A stretch of DNA of 64,000 nucleotides from Salvator merianae (GCA_003586115.2 QVOM02000042.1:35160115-35224114); one strand, 5' to 3'; shown: positions 14,245 through 28,600, counted from the first letter of the stretch. Translations and numbers: made by a program. The notes: a model not told the origin generated them from the letters alone.

Positions 14245-17200
14245 TTAAAGGCTTTGTACAGCTATAGCAAGAAAGGCCAGCAACTCTTAAAAGCTTTTCT
14301 ATATGGGACATGAATATTTTTTAAAATTTAGAAGTGCAAAAGTTTTAATTTAATCCGCCAAGTACCCATAAAAACTCTAGTCTGAACATAAGCCGCACTG
14401 CAAATAAAAATTTTATGATGAGACGTAAAAATTAACTGAGGAAGATCATGTGTTTCAAGAGTACTTGGTGCATGACAGGAAATAAAAGTATTGGCAAGTT
14501 TCCTATTGCAAAGGAAAAACAGAATATTATGCAAGTACTGACTCAAACGCAGAGCACAGAAAACTCAAATATTATTCCACAATTATGCAAAATATAATAG
14601 TTGTCATGCATTTAGTTTTGCCCTCAAGCATATTTATACTTTGAAAAATTGTTCAGTGATTTTTAAAATGTTTTATCAACCTTCCCTTAAGGTCAAATAT
14701 CTGTATAGGCTTTTCTGTAAAGCACTGGATTACAATGTTCTCAAGACAAAACACATATACATATACATAAACATATACATATACAGCACTTTCAGCACTA
14801 TAACCTATACTTCTAATCTTTGTCTTTAAAAAAGTGTTACATCTTGGTTCTAGTACCTGGAATGTTAAGATAACAGGCAAATACATTCACGTGAAGCAAA
14901 GAGAAAAAAACATCCATATTATTTATTAATGTATATAAGCTCCTCATATAAATTCATGGAAGTGTCCCCAAGGTAACAAGCAATATTATAAAAGGAATGA
15001 TACTTAAACAGCAACCCAGTAGAAAAAAATTGGGAAACAAGTCCTAGTAATCAGCAGCTTCCTCTCATCTGCCCTCATGATTCTTGCCAGATGATGCTAG
15101 GAAACAGGGAGATTCATACTGAAATAGATGTTCTCTTAACTAACCTGAGATGCATTCAAACATATTTCCTGTTTACATATTTCCTGTTTGCAGCAGTCTT
15201 TTAGACTTCATTCCAAACCTTGGAAAGGTACCTCAAGCCACAATCATGAAATCATGAAAAATAATGAAAAGGCTGGATTTTTTTTTTTTTTTTTAAGCCA
15301 AAAGACAGCAGAAAGAACCACATTCTCTCTAGATTGTATGACACAGTGTGAATAGACCCTTGGCCCCAAAGCAGCCAATCCCTGAAGAAATATCTACTTT
15401 ACAGTATAGAAAGGCAAAATTTAGAACCTATGAAAAGAAACTAATTCCCTCCCCTTACAGGGAGGGAACACAGATATCCTGTGAGTACATAACTATAAAC
15501 TCACAAAGCCAGGATTCTATCTAAAATAACTATTTTACAGCTCCAAAGACAAATGCTGCCAGTGAAAATTCTGAAAATGAATTGGGTAGAATATCCTCAA
15601 GAGAATTCCGGAGGGGAAAAAAAATAATGGCAAGGAAAATTCCCATTTTCCCCAGGATCTCCTGTAAGATATTCCAATTCTTGAGATACTTCAAAGAAGT
15701 ACATGGAGTAGATTAAGACACAAGACTTTCAGAATTCTTGCTTACTCAGGGTATCTTTCTGTAATACTTGCGTGTCCAAGTCATTCCAAAATCACCCTAA
15801 CTGCCTAAATGCAATAAGAAAAAAGTTATCTAACACAATAAAATGGAATGCATAACATCATATTTAAAATAAAATAATTTATTTAATTAAATAAAATAAT
15901 TTACTTAAAGATTATATAAAAAATGTATGGTCATCTGGAGTACACTTGATGCCTTCATATTTTAATACCCAAATCAAAATTTTCAGTTACAATACTATAT
16001 ATGATCTGTGACCCAAAAGAAGAGCATCTCTTTTCCCCAATCACAGACCTTGTAACTTAAAAATTTGCTCTGTACTTTGAATAAACCCACAGACCTTACA
16101 AATGAGAATCCAGACAGTAAAATATGGATAAAGGGGCAATAGTTTAAAGCTTAACAAAAATGAGCAATGATCCCTCCAGAGGGCAAATAAGCTCGGGTCA
16201 AATAACCATCTAAGCTTTCACTCCCAATTTCTTATTCCCAAAGACCTAGATTTATGAAAATTCTGAATTCTTTCTAAGTAGAAAACCAGCACCTTACTGA
16301 CAATCACCATGTGTCACTTCTTCTCCAACATGTGAAGTGGATTTAGACACTAAGTAACTAACACCACTCTTAAGACACAGAAAAAGTAATCAGGACCCAG
16401 AATCCCCCTATCCTGCCAATGATGCATAACTGAAGGACCCAGCTCACAGTTTTGTCTCTTATATAGTGGCCACTAGGACAACTGTTTTGAGAGTTAACCA
16501 GCTCAATGTTCAATATGGTTCAAAAGGTTCAAAAGGAGATTTCATTAACAAACAACCTGTTCAGGCTTCATGTGGGAACACTGTGAACTATGGGAGGCTT
16601 GGGAAGAAAGTTGAAGAGAGAATGGCTCCTCCCCTTGGCATCAAGTCTGAATAATGATGGACTCTCCTTAAGTCCAGAGAGAAGAGGTGCCACCTTCAAA
16701 TTTGGAATGTTCTCTAGGAGAAGCAGGGAAACGGGTATTCCCTCCTTCCACAACTAGCATTTGTTTTATACTGAATTTGAATTTAGCTATGATTCACATG
16801 CATTTTGGTGCTGGTGCATGTTTTAATCTCGGATGCACAGTATTTTGCTGTGAGAAATTATTTCAAGATAACAGACATGATTTTTTAAAGCAAAGACTCC
16901 TTTTATGTACAGTCAGAATTTCTTTAACAGGCAACTGTCATCATTTGCTGGCATGCACATGAAGTACAGGGCATGAAAAAGGGACACAAATATTTTATAT
17001 ATACTAATCTGCAATGTTTAAGAATGACTGTCACCCCATCTTAACCAGTAACCATTGTCTATTAATGATGATAGCTTCACCAATACATTTGGCATTTCTA
17101 TACAACAAGAAAGATATGTATGTGTTTTCTAGAATTATCTCTTCTAAAACCATTTTAAATAATCCAATGCCATGGAATCTAATCTGCTACAAATATAACT

Positions 17201-18144
17201 GTCAGCTCTGTATATTCTTTTAATTCAGAGAAGTTCAAGGAAGAAATGCAAGGTACTGCAACCTAAAGATGATGGATTGTTATTAGCAGCTTACAATGCA
17301 CTCAGGCTGAGAGTAATGTAGCTAGTTTGCTTAACCTATTCAATAAGGAGGAGACTCCAGGATCACATGGTGCTTTCCCAGAATGCTTCTTCCAAAGGAC
17401 TTGGTTCCCCTGTTGGCCCAAATCATAGTTATGCATGCTCCTGACCAAGATGTTACCCGTATGACTAACCAACTACCTTGGATTCTACAGAGAAAAGATG
17501 GCACCCTAAATGGAAATAAATAATAAATACCATTTTTCTATTTAACCTAGTATCTAAAGCGACCATTGAATTTGGCTCCTGATTCTTGAGTGGGAGGAAA
17601 TTTGTATGCCTCAACAGTAGGCAATGTTTGTACCAAGGCAGTATAGCACTAGCACTGAAAATAAAAGAACCCATGACCCCCTTGCATATTGTTATGACTG
17701 CATAATCGCTGGAGAGCAGTACGCTTGGGTAACCCATGATTCTTCCAGCAGATGTACCAGTGGAGAGAGTCCAATGGGTGCTGAAGTTACCAGGTGTCCC
17801 CTGAATTTCTACAGTGACCATGACTGTCCTTCATAGCACTGTGCATATGTGGTAAGTCAGCTGTAGCTGGAGTTTGAGAATCCTTTGGGCAGGTACTGCA
17901 TTTCTGGCTTTTTGTCCCAAGGACCATGGGGGTTATGGCCAGCTATTACTGGGCTGCTCCTCTGCAAACCTGCTGGAGGCCCCTGTCTGACCCAAGGGAA
18001 GCAATGACAGTGCTGGGTCATCTCTGTCCACCCTGCCCAGCTTGCCTCCCACTCAGCCATCTAGGACTCAGGGTCCTGTCTGGACATGCACAGTATGACG
18101 GACATGCAGGTAAGTGTTCGTTGTATATGGCAGTTTTATCTTAT

Positions 18145-18235
18145 ACACACATTTATTTAAAGTGTTTTTATGGTGCCTCTCACTGTAAATTCCCGAGCAA
18201 TATACAACGAGAGAAAAATAATTCAATAGGATCAT
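18145..18235 (-). repeat. LINE-like 3' end fragment
   Basis: An ATTTATTT run is followed by TTTTTATGGTGCCTCTC and AATATACAACG. Read on the minus strand this resembles the last part of a squamate LINE 3' UTR and its tail. It is short and diverged, so the assignment is tentative. Confidence 0.4.
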
Positions 18236-18801
18236 TAATTAAAAGAGATGGAAATTGGCCAAACTGAAGATTGAGAATTAAGGATGATGGAGGAATTCAA
18301 ACTGAACAAATGCATAGCAGAAATGAAGAGAGAAGGCAGCAGTACTGGACCAGAAGTAAAACTGGTTTCTCAGAGCGAAATACAGGGAAGGCAGTACTTG
18401 TCACATAGGAAAGATGTATGACAAAAAGACCCACAGCGCCGAGGTAACTATGGCAGGGTAATTGCTAGTATCGTCCCACGTCTCCTTCTGTTGCTGCTTC
18501 ATGATTCATTCTAATGCCCCAGCATGTGCCAAGTTAAGCTGAAGCAGTTTATTCACTTACAGAAGAACTAAAAGACAATTAGGAAACTGCTATGTGAAGA
18601 ATATCTCTGCATCATCCATATAAAGCAGCTGGAGTGCTAAGGACTTTTTTTTGGTTAACATCTAAAACATTTAGTTAATGAGCATTTGCTATAAATGCTT
18701 TGAAAGAAACCCCTAGCACAAAAAATGATATGAGCAAGTTATCTTATGAATAATCTGTTCTCTGAGGAAAAGAGACACATAATGTATCCAACAATACACC
18801 A

Positions 18802-18933
18802 AGGCCTTTTCTGCACTGGCTCTCATTCTGGATTATATCGCGGAATAGGAACCTGCTCTCCGCGTGCTAGCGCAGATGGCAGACCCCTATTCTGAGACAG
18901 AATCAGGAATAAGACCCAGTGCAGAAAGCACCT
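18802..18933. mobile_element. Foldback element with TTTCTGCACTGG-type inverted ends
   Basis: The segment is nearly palindromic. The left end reads AGGCCTTTTCTGCACTGG; the right end on the other strand reads AGGTGCTTTCTGCACTGG. The arms stay similar for about 45 nt (GATT and GAATAGG are shared). It has no coding capacity. A partial relative lies at 31851-31926. No clear target duplication was found, so the superfamily is unknown. Confidence 0.65.
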
Positions 18934-19214
18934 CATATACTGTACAAGGAACAAGATATTTTAATGATCAGACACTGTATTGCACTTTTCCACATGAAAT
19001 TTTTCATTCACAGAACAGCAATCCTGATGCATTTTCTTTCTTTTAGTTTTCTATTAGGGATAACTAAGTAGTTAGTTCTCCAAGGATTGTCCACTCTTGA
19101 CCTCTGAGGATCACAACAGTAGAAAGCCACCCACAAACTATAAGTACACATGACAAACTTGGCATATAAGCAGTGTCTAAAATTCAGACTGTGTATCAAT
19201 ATTTTGCCTCGGTA

Positions 19215-19420
19215 GGTGGCAGCACCTAGCTGACCTTGAATAATCTCAAAAGGGGAAGCAGAGTCAGTCCTGCCTAGTATCAGGATGGGAAACCACTTGA
19301 AAATTATTGGGTTGCAGACTAGACTGGGAAGTAAAACAACAAGAAAACCATCCTGGTAGGAGGAAGTAGCAAATTACTTTCATACTGTTGACAAAAATCT
19401 ACAAGGAAGAGTCCATCAGA
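19215..19420 (+). repeat. 5S rRNA-derived SINE
   Basis: The plus strand follows the 3' two thirds of a 5S rRNA gene: AATCTCAAAAGGGGAAGCAG, then a diverged GTCGGGCCTGG, then ATCAGGATGGGAAACCACTT and GGGTTGCAG. These correspond to the A box, internal element and C box region of 5S. Downstream GCAAATTACTT resembles the BovB-type SINE tail. It is too diverged to be a functional 5S gene. Confidence 0.6.
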
Positions 19421-20109
19421 AGTTAAGCTTGACCTGAAGATATCTTTACCTTCCTATCAATACAGTATCTCTGTTTTCAAATTCTGAACAATAAATACCT
19501 GCCACACAAATTCCCACATTCAGATTATTAAAGTTATATGTAAGACTGAAAATACTCATCATTTTGAGCAGCTGGCCATTTCAACTGGTGGCTCAGCAGT
19601 TGTGCCATGATGGGCGACACATAATGTCTAATCTGGCACAACAGAGAGGGAGCCAAGGATCTGAAAGAGTGGAATTCTGCGCTCTCCCCTTCCTATGCTT
19701 TCCTGTGTCTCCATGACAGAGCATAGGCGAAGGAATATGTGATTTTGTTCATGTGTATTCCTGCCGCAATAATAAGGCTGTCTGATCGCGGCCTAAGTCT
19801 TATAAGATGTTCACTACATATCCATGTGTTTCAGCAACCTAACTTTTTGGTTGACATCCCTACAGACTTTCTCCTTTTAAAAACAGGAACTTTCATCATA
19901 TCTATTCATATGGCCTTTCATACAGACTAAACACATAGCCACAGACAGCGCCTCTTCCTCCAGTAACAATTTTACCATCTTAAGATGCATCTGTTTTTTT
20001 CTCAGCCTGAATTGTCCTCCTCATTCTGCTGATGAAGATGCATCTCTTCACCCTAGCCCTTGGCTGAAGAAACAGTTTCTCCTTCTCTTTCAGGCACTGT
20101 TATTTGTTG

Positions 20110-20215
20110 TTTTAGCAAAGTCATTTTTAACTGAGTTTTTATATTTATTATTGCAACCTGTTCTGAGACCTTTGGGTATTTGGCAGGACAGATATGCAAA
20201 TAAAATAAACAGTGA
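20110..20215 (+). repeat. LINE-type 3' end
   Basis: This contains TATTTATTATTGCAACCTG and GACCTTTGGGTATTTGGCAG, followed by ATGCAAATAAAATAAA. The pattern matches the terminal segment of squamate L2/CR1-like retroposons. No coding part is attached. Confidence 0.5.
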
Positions 20216-20639
20216 GCTGCCAAAGCAATACAATAAAAACTTCTGCTGTTTTGTTGGTCTTATGTTGGTTCAGCATTGTTTTCCAGTATCTAGAAAGCAC
20301 ATCTGCAGCTGAAACAGGCGTGAAATGCATCAGAGTCCCAGAGGTCGGAACACTGGGAATGCAAGCTGTTGAGTTATACCCTGCTTTGGTGCCTTATCCT
20401 TAAGTGAAAACACTCATGTGTAGCATGGCCCAGAGAAGCAAGCATACTTATGCTGACATGCTCAGGAAAATGACTTTACAAACGGGTTTAAAGAACTTTA
20501 TTACAGTTCTGGCCCAAAGGCAGGCTGCACTGTTGACAAAATATTTCCCGCTTACATCTAAAATGTGGCCTAAACACAAACTTTTCAGAAGTTGCGGAAT
20601 TAGACAGCATGGGATAGCAACTGAACCACCTCATTTTCA

Positions 20640-20965
20640 CCCACCAGTCATGACCTGTCCCTGATGAACTCTCCCAGCAGCTTGATACAGATGTTAAAGA
20701 GCATGGGAGATAAGATCAGTCCCACTGGCTAGTCCCAGGGGTGCTGAGCAATAATCCAGAGAGGACCACTTGAGAAGGGGGTGCACCACGCCCTCTTTAA
20801 GAGCTAGTGGGACTACCCCATCTGTCAGGCAGGCAAATACCACTTCTTTGACCCATCTGGACACATCCTGTCAGCTAGGTTTTATCAGGCAAGGGCAGGC
20901 ATCTAGAGAACCCATAGTTGGTTGAAACCCAGTACGCAGCTTGTCCACATCCTCAGGGCCACAAT
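20640..20965 (-). mobile_element. L2-type LINE fragment (reverse-transcriptase region)
   Basis: On the minus strand the piece includes the coding remnant GLILSPMLFNICIKLLGEFI, matching the SPLLFNIYMKPLGE block before the YADD motif of L2 reverse transcriptases. The sequence upstream of it parallels the plus-strand L2 at 60530-60760 (GAGG-TGTGGACAAG and TCCTCTCTGGA). The central RT part is deleted and the frame is broken. Confidence 0.65.
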
Positions 20966-23900
20966 AATTGGAAATGATGCAAAATAACACAACCGGGCAG
21001 TTTTCTGGACATCTGTCCTATATTATTCTCATCCAAACCCCATTCTCGTGAATCTGAGTGACTCTTCCTTGGTGCCCTGCACCACCAGAGCAGTGGGCCA
21101 ACCAACAAACTTCCTGAAATTCTGCTGGTTGGAAGGCAGACCAGAAGGAGTGACAGCTTTAATATATATATAAAACACTCCACAGCTGATTCTTCTGCCT
21201 CTCAATGCCAGACCTTCCCCGCCTATCACCACAATACAATTTCCCCCTCCTTCTCTCCCTCAACACTTTATTTCTTCCCCCAGTACAGAACACTGTATAA
21301 ATAAAGATGATGAAACAGAATTAAACAGAAACAGATTAAAATCAGTTAAGCCCCTCCTACAACCCCATAAGTCCTTCCCATAGTTCCCAAGAAACCTGGA
21401 CTAGGAGGTGACCCTCACTTTTTGTTGTCTCCCAAGGTGGCTCCCCCAAAGTAGCAAGCTTTGGAGTTACCTCTCTAGTGGTGACCCTGGCATTACAAGC
21501 AGTCTGGTGATATAGGTCAGAACAACCAGCATGATGATCCAGGCAGGTGTTATACTTGCTGCTAACTGAATTGATGAGATCCCAGTCCTGTTCAGAGCAC
21601 CAAAGCAGTGCACGTATGCTGCTGGCTGCTGTTTGGACAGCCATGTATATTGGCCCTCCTATGAAAATCTTCCAGAATGCCAGTCTCCAGATAGTTGAGA
21701 CCATGAAAGCAGTGATGATGGGTCTTATTTTGCTATTTGAACATAGGCCCACAAACGGGAAAATTGTGTATATCAGGCTTCTATTGAACTATGGTTGTTG
21801 CAACCAAGACAGAAGCAACAAGAAATAATTTCATATTTTGGCATCTTCACAGGTATCCAGACCAAAATTTTCAACAACTCCCCATATATTTAATTGAAAC
21901 TGATGCTATACAATTCCTATTACTGTTTAGATACTATTCATATAAATATAACCCAAATGGGGATTATATGAGCAGCCTTTTGCAGGCTCCTACTACCTAT
22001 GTCAAAAGTCTGGAGTGAAGAGGGCAGGAAAAGGTAAATCCTGAGATTATGGAGGTTTGGGGAGAAAGGTTGTTGGGGACAAAGGAAATCAAGGGAAAGT
22101 TTGCATGTGGAATTGCTGACATGAGCCAGAGCAATGGTCTTAATCAGTTAAGAAAAAGCAACTGCAGTCAACGATTCCTTATTCTGGATAGGAAAAATAC
22201 ACAGCACAGCAAATTTGGGGTTAAATGTTATATTTCATAAGATATCATTACAAATCTTAAGACAATAACCTTGAAACAGATTAGCTTTGGTAAATGGAAT
22301 CTTCATTCACTAATGACCTAAATCCATTGTACTTACATGCCTTTATTAATTAACTGATTAAATAATTAAGGCATCCGTTAAAGATGCTTTGTCCCCTGGA
22401 GAATTTTAAGCCTAGTCCGTTCAACAAAATTGTTATTGGGAAATCTGTATTTGAAGTTATAAATTCATGGGGATGGGGAAAGTCAGATTCAACTTTTAGC
22501 TGCGATGCTTCTTCTCGCTCAGTAAGGCATAAATGTCATGACTGATTTTATTATATACATAAGGATGCTTTTCATTAACATGCTTTACTTCTGATTGCTA
22601 AAATAGTTTATGATTGATGAATTTTACATGTTTAAACCTTGCATATATTGATCTCCAAAAATCTTTAATCATTGGGTAAATTTTAATTTTAAAAAAAAGG
22701 GATTTTGGTTCTGAATGAGCTAGTCAGAAATTTTATAATAAACTTTTCTGGTATTTGTTCATTAATCTATTTTAACATCACTTCAATTTAATTCTCAAAC
22801 TAAATATCATTTGATTTGGCACGCTAATGCATAAGAGATACACGAAATAAGTATTTTATTTACAAACTGTAAACATCTCTTTCCAATGCCCAACTGAATT
22901 GGATTATTTGATTAGGGAAAGGAATTCACACTTAATGTGGTTTCGATGTTGTAATGAAACAAATCGAAAAATATGCTTGGCACCACACCAGGCTCCATTA
23001 AGTTGACAAATGAGGTATGGGGAATGACACAGAATGTAGGTGAGTTAATTTATCAGTTTGAAAAAAAGGAAAGTGTTGGCTTTCCACATTCTTCTGACAT
23101 CTAGCAGCTGCTGCTGGGTTGAAGTTAAACACTGTAGATTTGCTTGCTGCTCTTGGATTAAAAAACCCACAAATGATACTTTAACAGAGACTTTTTTATT
23201 CAAGCACTGCATTTATATCTAGAATGACAAAGCTATGGCACTCCAGATGTTGTAAGACTGCCAGTATTCTCAACTGTGAAAACTGTGACTGTCCCTGACA
23301 CTCCCCAGCTTAAAGTGTGAAAAAGCCCAAAAGGAGAGAGGAAAGAATATATTGGTTGCATGTATGAACTCATCGAGTTGATGAAATTGTTTTTATCTGG
23401 AAAGAGTAACAAGAAAGGAGCCAATTTTCAGCTGACTGTAAATAGGTGATTTTTAAAACTGGCTTCATTAAGCCTAGGGGCAAGCAGAGTGGGGATCCAT
23501 TCAGACCCTATCTCACAGGACATTTTCATCAACAGGTGTTGATACGCATGGATAGATTCCAAGTAACAAGTTGTACAAATGTGCCACCCTTCAGTTTGAA
23601 ATTATCAGCAATCCTTTCCAAAACTAATAGGAAAAGATGTGGAGGAGGACTGTGAAAACATTGGGGACCAACTATGCAAGGCTCTGAAAAAGTAATGGTT
23701 CTCCCAATCAGATATCAGAATCAGGATACTTCTGGAAAAAATGTCAATCTTATTATTTCAAGCTGGTGAGCTCAGAAGCGTAGAAACCAATGTTACATAA
23801 ATTATGAGGCTCTTTCCCAAGAGACCCATAAAACTCTCAGAGGCAGACCCTAGAGCTGATCTGTATACAGTTAACCATCAAAAAGTCTATTTGTGATTTT

Positions 23901-25424
23901 CTGGTAGGCAAATACAGAACAGAAGTTCAAGTGCTAAACTGAGAGAAAGAGAGGAGGGCACTTGATAAACCAAAAAATCTCTTGGCTTTGACCAGCATAG
24001 TGTTTCAGTTGTATTCCTTATTAACCAACTTAAGTCAGGAACATTTCTTTGAACAGTGACATTCCCAATCAAATCAACAGGACTTTAGTTATAAGAACTA
24101 CGGCCAAGTCTTGTAACGGCTAATGATTAACACACAAAGAACAAATGGCTTAATATTAAATGTCCTAGGAATTTGGAAACAGTACCAACAGAATTCCACA
24201 CAACTCCTTCATGCCGTGTGCACACATACTTGACATGAGTAGTTAAACTGTATTCTTGAAATTCACTGCAAGTTTCATTATAGTCTGTGCGCACTGGCCA
24301 TATAAATAGTTCAGTTCAGTTTAGCTCTGGGAGGAAAAGAAAGACTACGGCAAGCCAGAGAAGGAATAAAAGCATAGAATCCATGTGTTCAAAATAGTCT
24401 TATCTGAAAAATGACAATTTTAGCAAACATACTGCACTTATGAGAAAAAGATGGTTTTGAAAAACAGTTGCTCCAACAATGTTAAACATTAACAAAATAA
24501 GAGCTACAGTGAAATGTTTTGTGTACACTCTCTCCATTGAAAACAGAGCATGCCATGTATGTGAGGATTTAGTTATGTTGTAAACTGTAAGCTTTTAAAA
24601 ATGCTTCACGTATAATATATATGAAGAAGTTAACCAGATTAAATGCAACTGCAGCAAATATAAACAAAATAAGCAAAGTTGAAAACAATCCAAAAATGAT
24701 TCAAACTTGAAAGGATTAAATTTGACAGAATTATGATATGGTTTTACATTACTTTGCATTTCTGTAAGACTCCCACATTAAACTTGGAATATGTTAGTAG
24801 TAAGAAGAAAATCATAAATCCCTATATTTACCTTAAATTAAGTTTGAAAAATGAAAAGAATTTTAGAATTAGGAAGCATTTACACTTGTGGAAGTAACTG
24901 AGGAAGCAAATGAAACAGTGATGCTTGGATAGCAAAAAGTTGCTGCCCACAAGGACTTGCATTAAAATAATAAACTGCAACACAATAATGCACACTAAAG
25001 ACCACTGCATGCCAAGCACCAAATCGGATTCCATCAGATATCACTAGATGGCTCTGTAGGGCACTGGAGCATGCTGCCAAAATCGCATGTTGCTGTGTAG
25101 TGGTGGATGTAGCAGATGGATTTGGTGTTCTTTGTGTTCGAACAGGATAATCATCTTGTTCTGTGGTACACGTCCATTGACCAGAACCAAGCTGTTCTGA
25201 ACTGCTCCTGAAAATATCACACTGCTGTACTGACAGTTCAAACATGGTGGCTGGCAATGTGTTGTGCTAATCCATAAACCTCGTGCATCCCCACTATGTA
25301 GCCCTGTTAGAAAGGTCCAACTGCTGAATATCTGCACTTCTTTATTGTCGTTGCATACCTTCAGAGCCCCGCTGGACTTCTATGTTACCAAAAACTAGTG
25401 AAGTCACAGGGTGATACTTTAAAC

Positions 25425-25616
25425 GATTGTTCCTCAACCTTTTTCCATCCGTGGCCCCGTTCCAACCTTGTTTCCTTCCTGTGCCCCCCCTGTCCTACCA
25501 GGTTCACACAGCGGTGGAATAGAGAAGTGGGCAGGAGAAGGAAGCAGAAGCAATGTTTCTGCAGTGTGTGTGGGGGCCCACAGGGAGCCATATGCCCCCC
25601 CCATTGAGAAACACTG
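25425..25616. mobile_element. Non-autonomous hAT-like MITE, 192 bp
   Basis: The left end GATTGTTCCTCAAC and the right end (other strand) CAGTGTTTCTCAAC agree at 11 of 14 positions, the typical TTCTCAAC terminus of hAT elements. The flanks CTTTAAAC and CTTTATCT share their first five bases, a decayed 8-bp duplication. The interior is GC-rich and has no coding sign. Confidence 0.6.
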
Positions 25617-26384
25617 CTTTATCTCCAACCACGTCTTTAGAAGAGGGGAGCCAGAACTACATGTATCCTAGGTTTTAAGAAAGCAGCTCACTTAACACAG
25701 AGTGTGCTATCATTTCTTGGGCAGCAGATATCCCCCACGTGAGTGTGCTGATTCCCAGGCCCTTTTAGGCGCTGATGTTTGTTATTATGTGTAAGTGGGT
25801 GTGGTGGTGGGGCGGTACTGAGTGGGCAACCGATCTCAACAGCAAGGTGGGCTCAGGCCAGTCTCAGCAGTAGCTGCTGACTAAGGAGAAAGGCAAGCAG
25901 AGAAAGGCCAAAGCAAAGGTTCTTTGTGCTACAGCAGCCTAGCTGAGTTTGTTCCTGAAACTGCTGCTACCTGCTACAGGTTTGACTGATATTTATAAAG
26001 TAAGGAGACCCAAAGGAAGTGAGGGGGAGGCAAGGAAAAAGAGTAATGAGTTGAGTTTTTAGAACGATTTTTTTAAAGATTCCCACAACAGCCCACACAG
26101 GATTCAATGACAGGGGGAGGGAAGCCAGCCAGAAGAGAAGCTGGGAGGTTTTATAGTAACATCACACTAACCACGACTTCCAAAGTATTAAAAAAACAGA
26201 TGCAGCAAACAAAACAGCAGAGAGGGTTCACTCTACCTTTCCTACTGTTCAATGAAACACCACTAGGTACTAGGTACCTAAGTACTTGGTACTTGGACTA
26301 TACTCAATTACAACCACCACCAGCACCACCTTGGCAGACCTTTTGAATCAGCTTTGGCCGAGAAAAGCAGGGTATAAAAACCAA

Positions 26385-26429
26385 GTTGTTGTTGTTGTTG
26401 TTCTACTACTACTACTACTACTACTACTA
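26385..26429. repeat. Microsatellite (GTT)n followed by (CTA)n
   Basis: Six GTT units (26385-26402) run directly into nine CTA units. The preceding GGTATAAAAACCAA looks like the tail of a retroposon, so this may be an expanded 3' tail. Confidence 0.9.
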
Positions 26430-26469
26430 AGAAAAATGGTTGAAGACTGGCCAGTCTAGAGGAAGTCAG

Positions 26470-26520
26470 TCCATTCAGTTGCCAAGAGCCAGCTACGACT
26501 GGATGGCACCAAATAAGCAA
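26470..26520 (+). repeat. BovB-like SINE tail
   Basis: TTGCCAAGAGCCAGCTACGA, followed by CTGGATGGCAC, resembles the shared 3' tail of BovB LINEs and the squamate SINEs they mobilise. It is short and stands alone, so the call is tentative. Confidence 0.45.
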
Positions 26521-26647
26521 GTTAAGGGGCTGTACCCCTTATCCCAGCCTTACAAAGAGTCACGCATTCAGAACAACTGGAACCACCAAAACGAAGCCAG
26601 CAACCAGAATGTTTTGCGTACCTCTAATCAGACCTTGGGAGTAACCA

Positions 26648-26800
26648 AACCTCAGTGGAAGAGCGGGTGTCTGGAAAGCAGAGGGTTGCAGGTTTAATCC
26701 CTAGCATCTCCTCAGAAGATGATAATGGGCAAACCACTTCTGTGTCTGCCAAGGAACTTGCACGGAAGTATCCATGTAACTCAACAAATCAGCCCTTAGT
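26648..26800 (+). repeat. tRNA-derived SINE (same family as 2945-3124)
   Basis: CCTCAGTGGAAGAGCGGG gives a diverged A box. GTCTGGAAAGCAGAGGGTTG follows, then a B-box-like AGGTTTAATCC and GGCAAACCACTTCTGTGTC. The order and spacing match the minus-strand copies at 2945-3124 and 57022-57180. Confidence 0.65.
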
Positions 26801-27453
26801 GGACCTTGAGGTCCATGACTCTCCTGCTATTTTCTTGTACAATCACAGTCTCTCTTTTCTGTTTTGTTTATGCAGACAAGCTGTTTCAAAGTCCTGCTCT
26901 CCAGACCACCTCTCAATTCTGAAAGATTTGGCCCTTGTGCCTTTCACATCTATGATTGGCTTAGCAAGGCTACCCATAAGCCCATGAGCAAATAAATCAG
27001 AAACAGACAGAGAAAAGGGAAACATATCCTAGCTGGTTGAGAAAATGAAAGGATTTTCCTTGTCATTTGGTTAAATTTCCTCCCCAATCCTGCTCATCCA
27101 GCACTAGCATTCTTTCAGATCAGTTCTCTCTGCTATAGATTAGAGAACAGAGAACACAAAGTGATCGACCTAGGTCACCTTACTGTGTCGCTATAATCAC
27201 TTCAATTACTCTTTGTTCTTTTGTCTCCATCCACTACGTTCTCTCACCTGGCTGCAAGTATTTCACTGCAGGATGTCCCAAGATCTTCTTATACTGAGAG
27301 GATGTCGTGTTTCCAAAAACAGACAGTCTGAATTTGGGAATCTGCCATCCCCAAGAAAGAAATTAAGTTGCATCCAACTGGAACAATCGCAATTCATTTA
27401 CAAAATGCATAAAAATACAACCCTCTGCTATGCAGTGCAAAAAAAACTACTTA

Positions 27454-27723
<270 letters not shown>

Positions 27724-27890
27724 TTATTTTTCAAACGTATAGCCCATCCGAATGATGATTAGTAAATCTGACTGGGACAATCCTACAGGATTAGACCTTG
27801 GTCCCAAAGGGTTCACTATGCTCACAGGATGGTAGCAACAGTTGAACCTGCGACCTTTATGTGCAACATATACTTTAGGAGTAATATTAT

Positions 27891-27960
27891 CTAATATATC
27901 TTTAATATATCTTTAACTTGGAATATATCTAATATATCCCTAATATAGCTTTAACTTGGA
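27891..27960. repeat. AT-rich tandem duplication, 38-bp period
   Basis: A unit beginning CTAATATATC and ending CTTTAACTTGGA occurs at 27891 and again at 27929, with a few changes. Only two units are present. Confidence 0.75.
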
Positions 27961-28389
27961 AAAAAACAATCCTTAAGAATGACAAGGAAGAAAATATAGC
28001 ATCAAGAGCAGGAACAGAAAAAACAGATACAATTCTCAAAACTTACCCATCCCTTTTCACCCATTATATTAAATCTAATCAATCTAAATCACATTTCATG
28101 CTAGATAACTTGTCATTAAATACAGTGATCAGCATCGTATCAAGAACTGAATGAGAAAGAAATCACCATCTTGATCTCTGCAGGACTGAATTTAACATGC
28201 TTGTTCATTGGAAAGGGCATTTCTCCGATTTAGCTTTTAAGGTTGCTGGTACTGTTCAAATGCATCAGTACAGTGAAACTGAAAAGGGTAAATTAAGTTG
28301 GCATTATGGAAGGGAACTCACAAAGAAATAACTCCCTTGTCTTCCTGTGCCTGTCATCAGCTTTGGTTGTTATACTAGCTACGCTCTTA

Positions 28390-28600
28390 CCTGGACACAC
28401 ATAGTCGGGCCACTGTTCTTGCATTAGTAACCTCGTGCTACTGTAATGCACTCTTTGTGGGACTACCCTTGTATCTGCTCTGGAAGCTGCAACTAGTGCA
28501 AAATACAGCAGCCTGGTTGCTGAAAGGCATGTCTGTTTGGGGCACACATCACATCTGTGCTTATGTTGGAGCGAGGATTCCATTTGAAGAAGGTTGCTTT
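28390..28600 (+). mobile_element. L2-type LINE fragment (RT C-terminal region)
   Basis: From 28400 one plus frame reads ATVLALVTSCYCNALFVGLP and then LQLVQNTAAWLL, the conserved block after the RT domain of L2 elements. The frame is intact only over about 40 codons. It ends near the start of a CR1 element. Confidence 0.7.
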
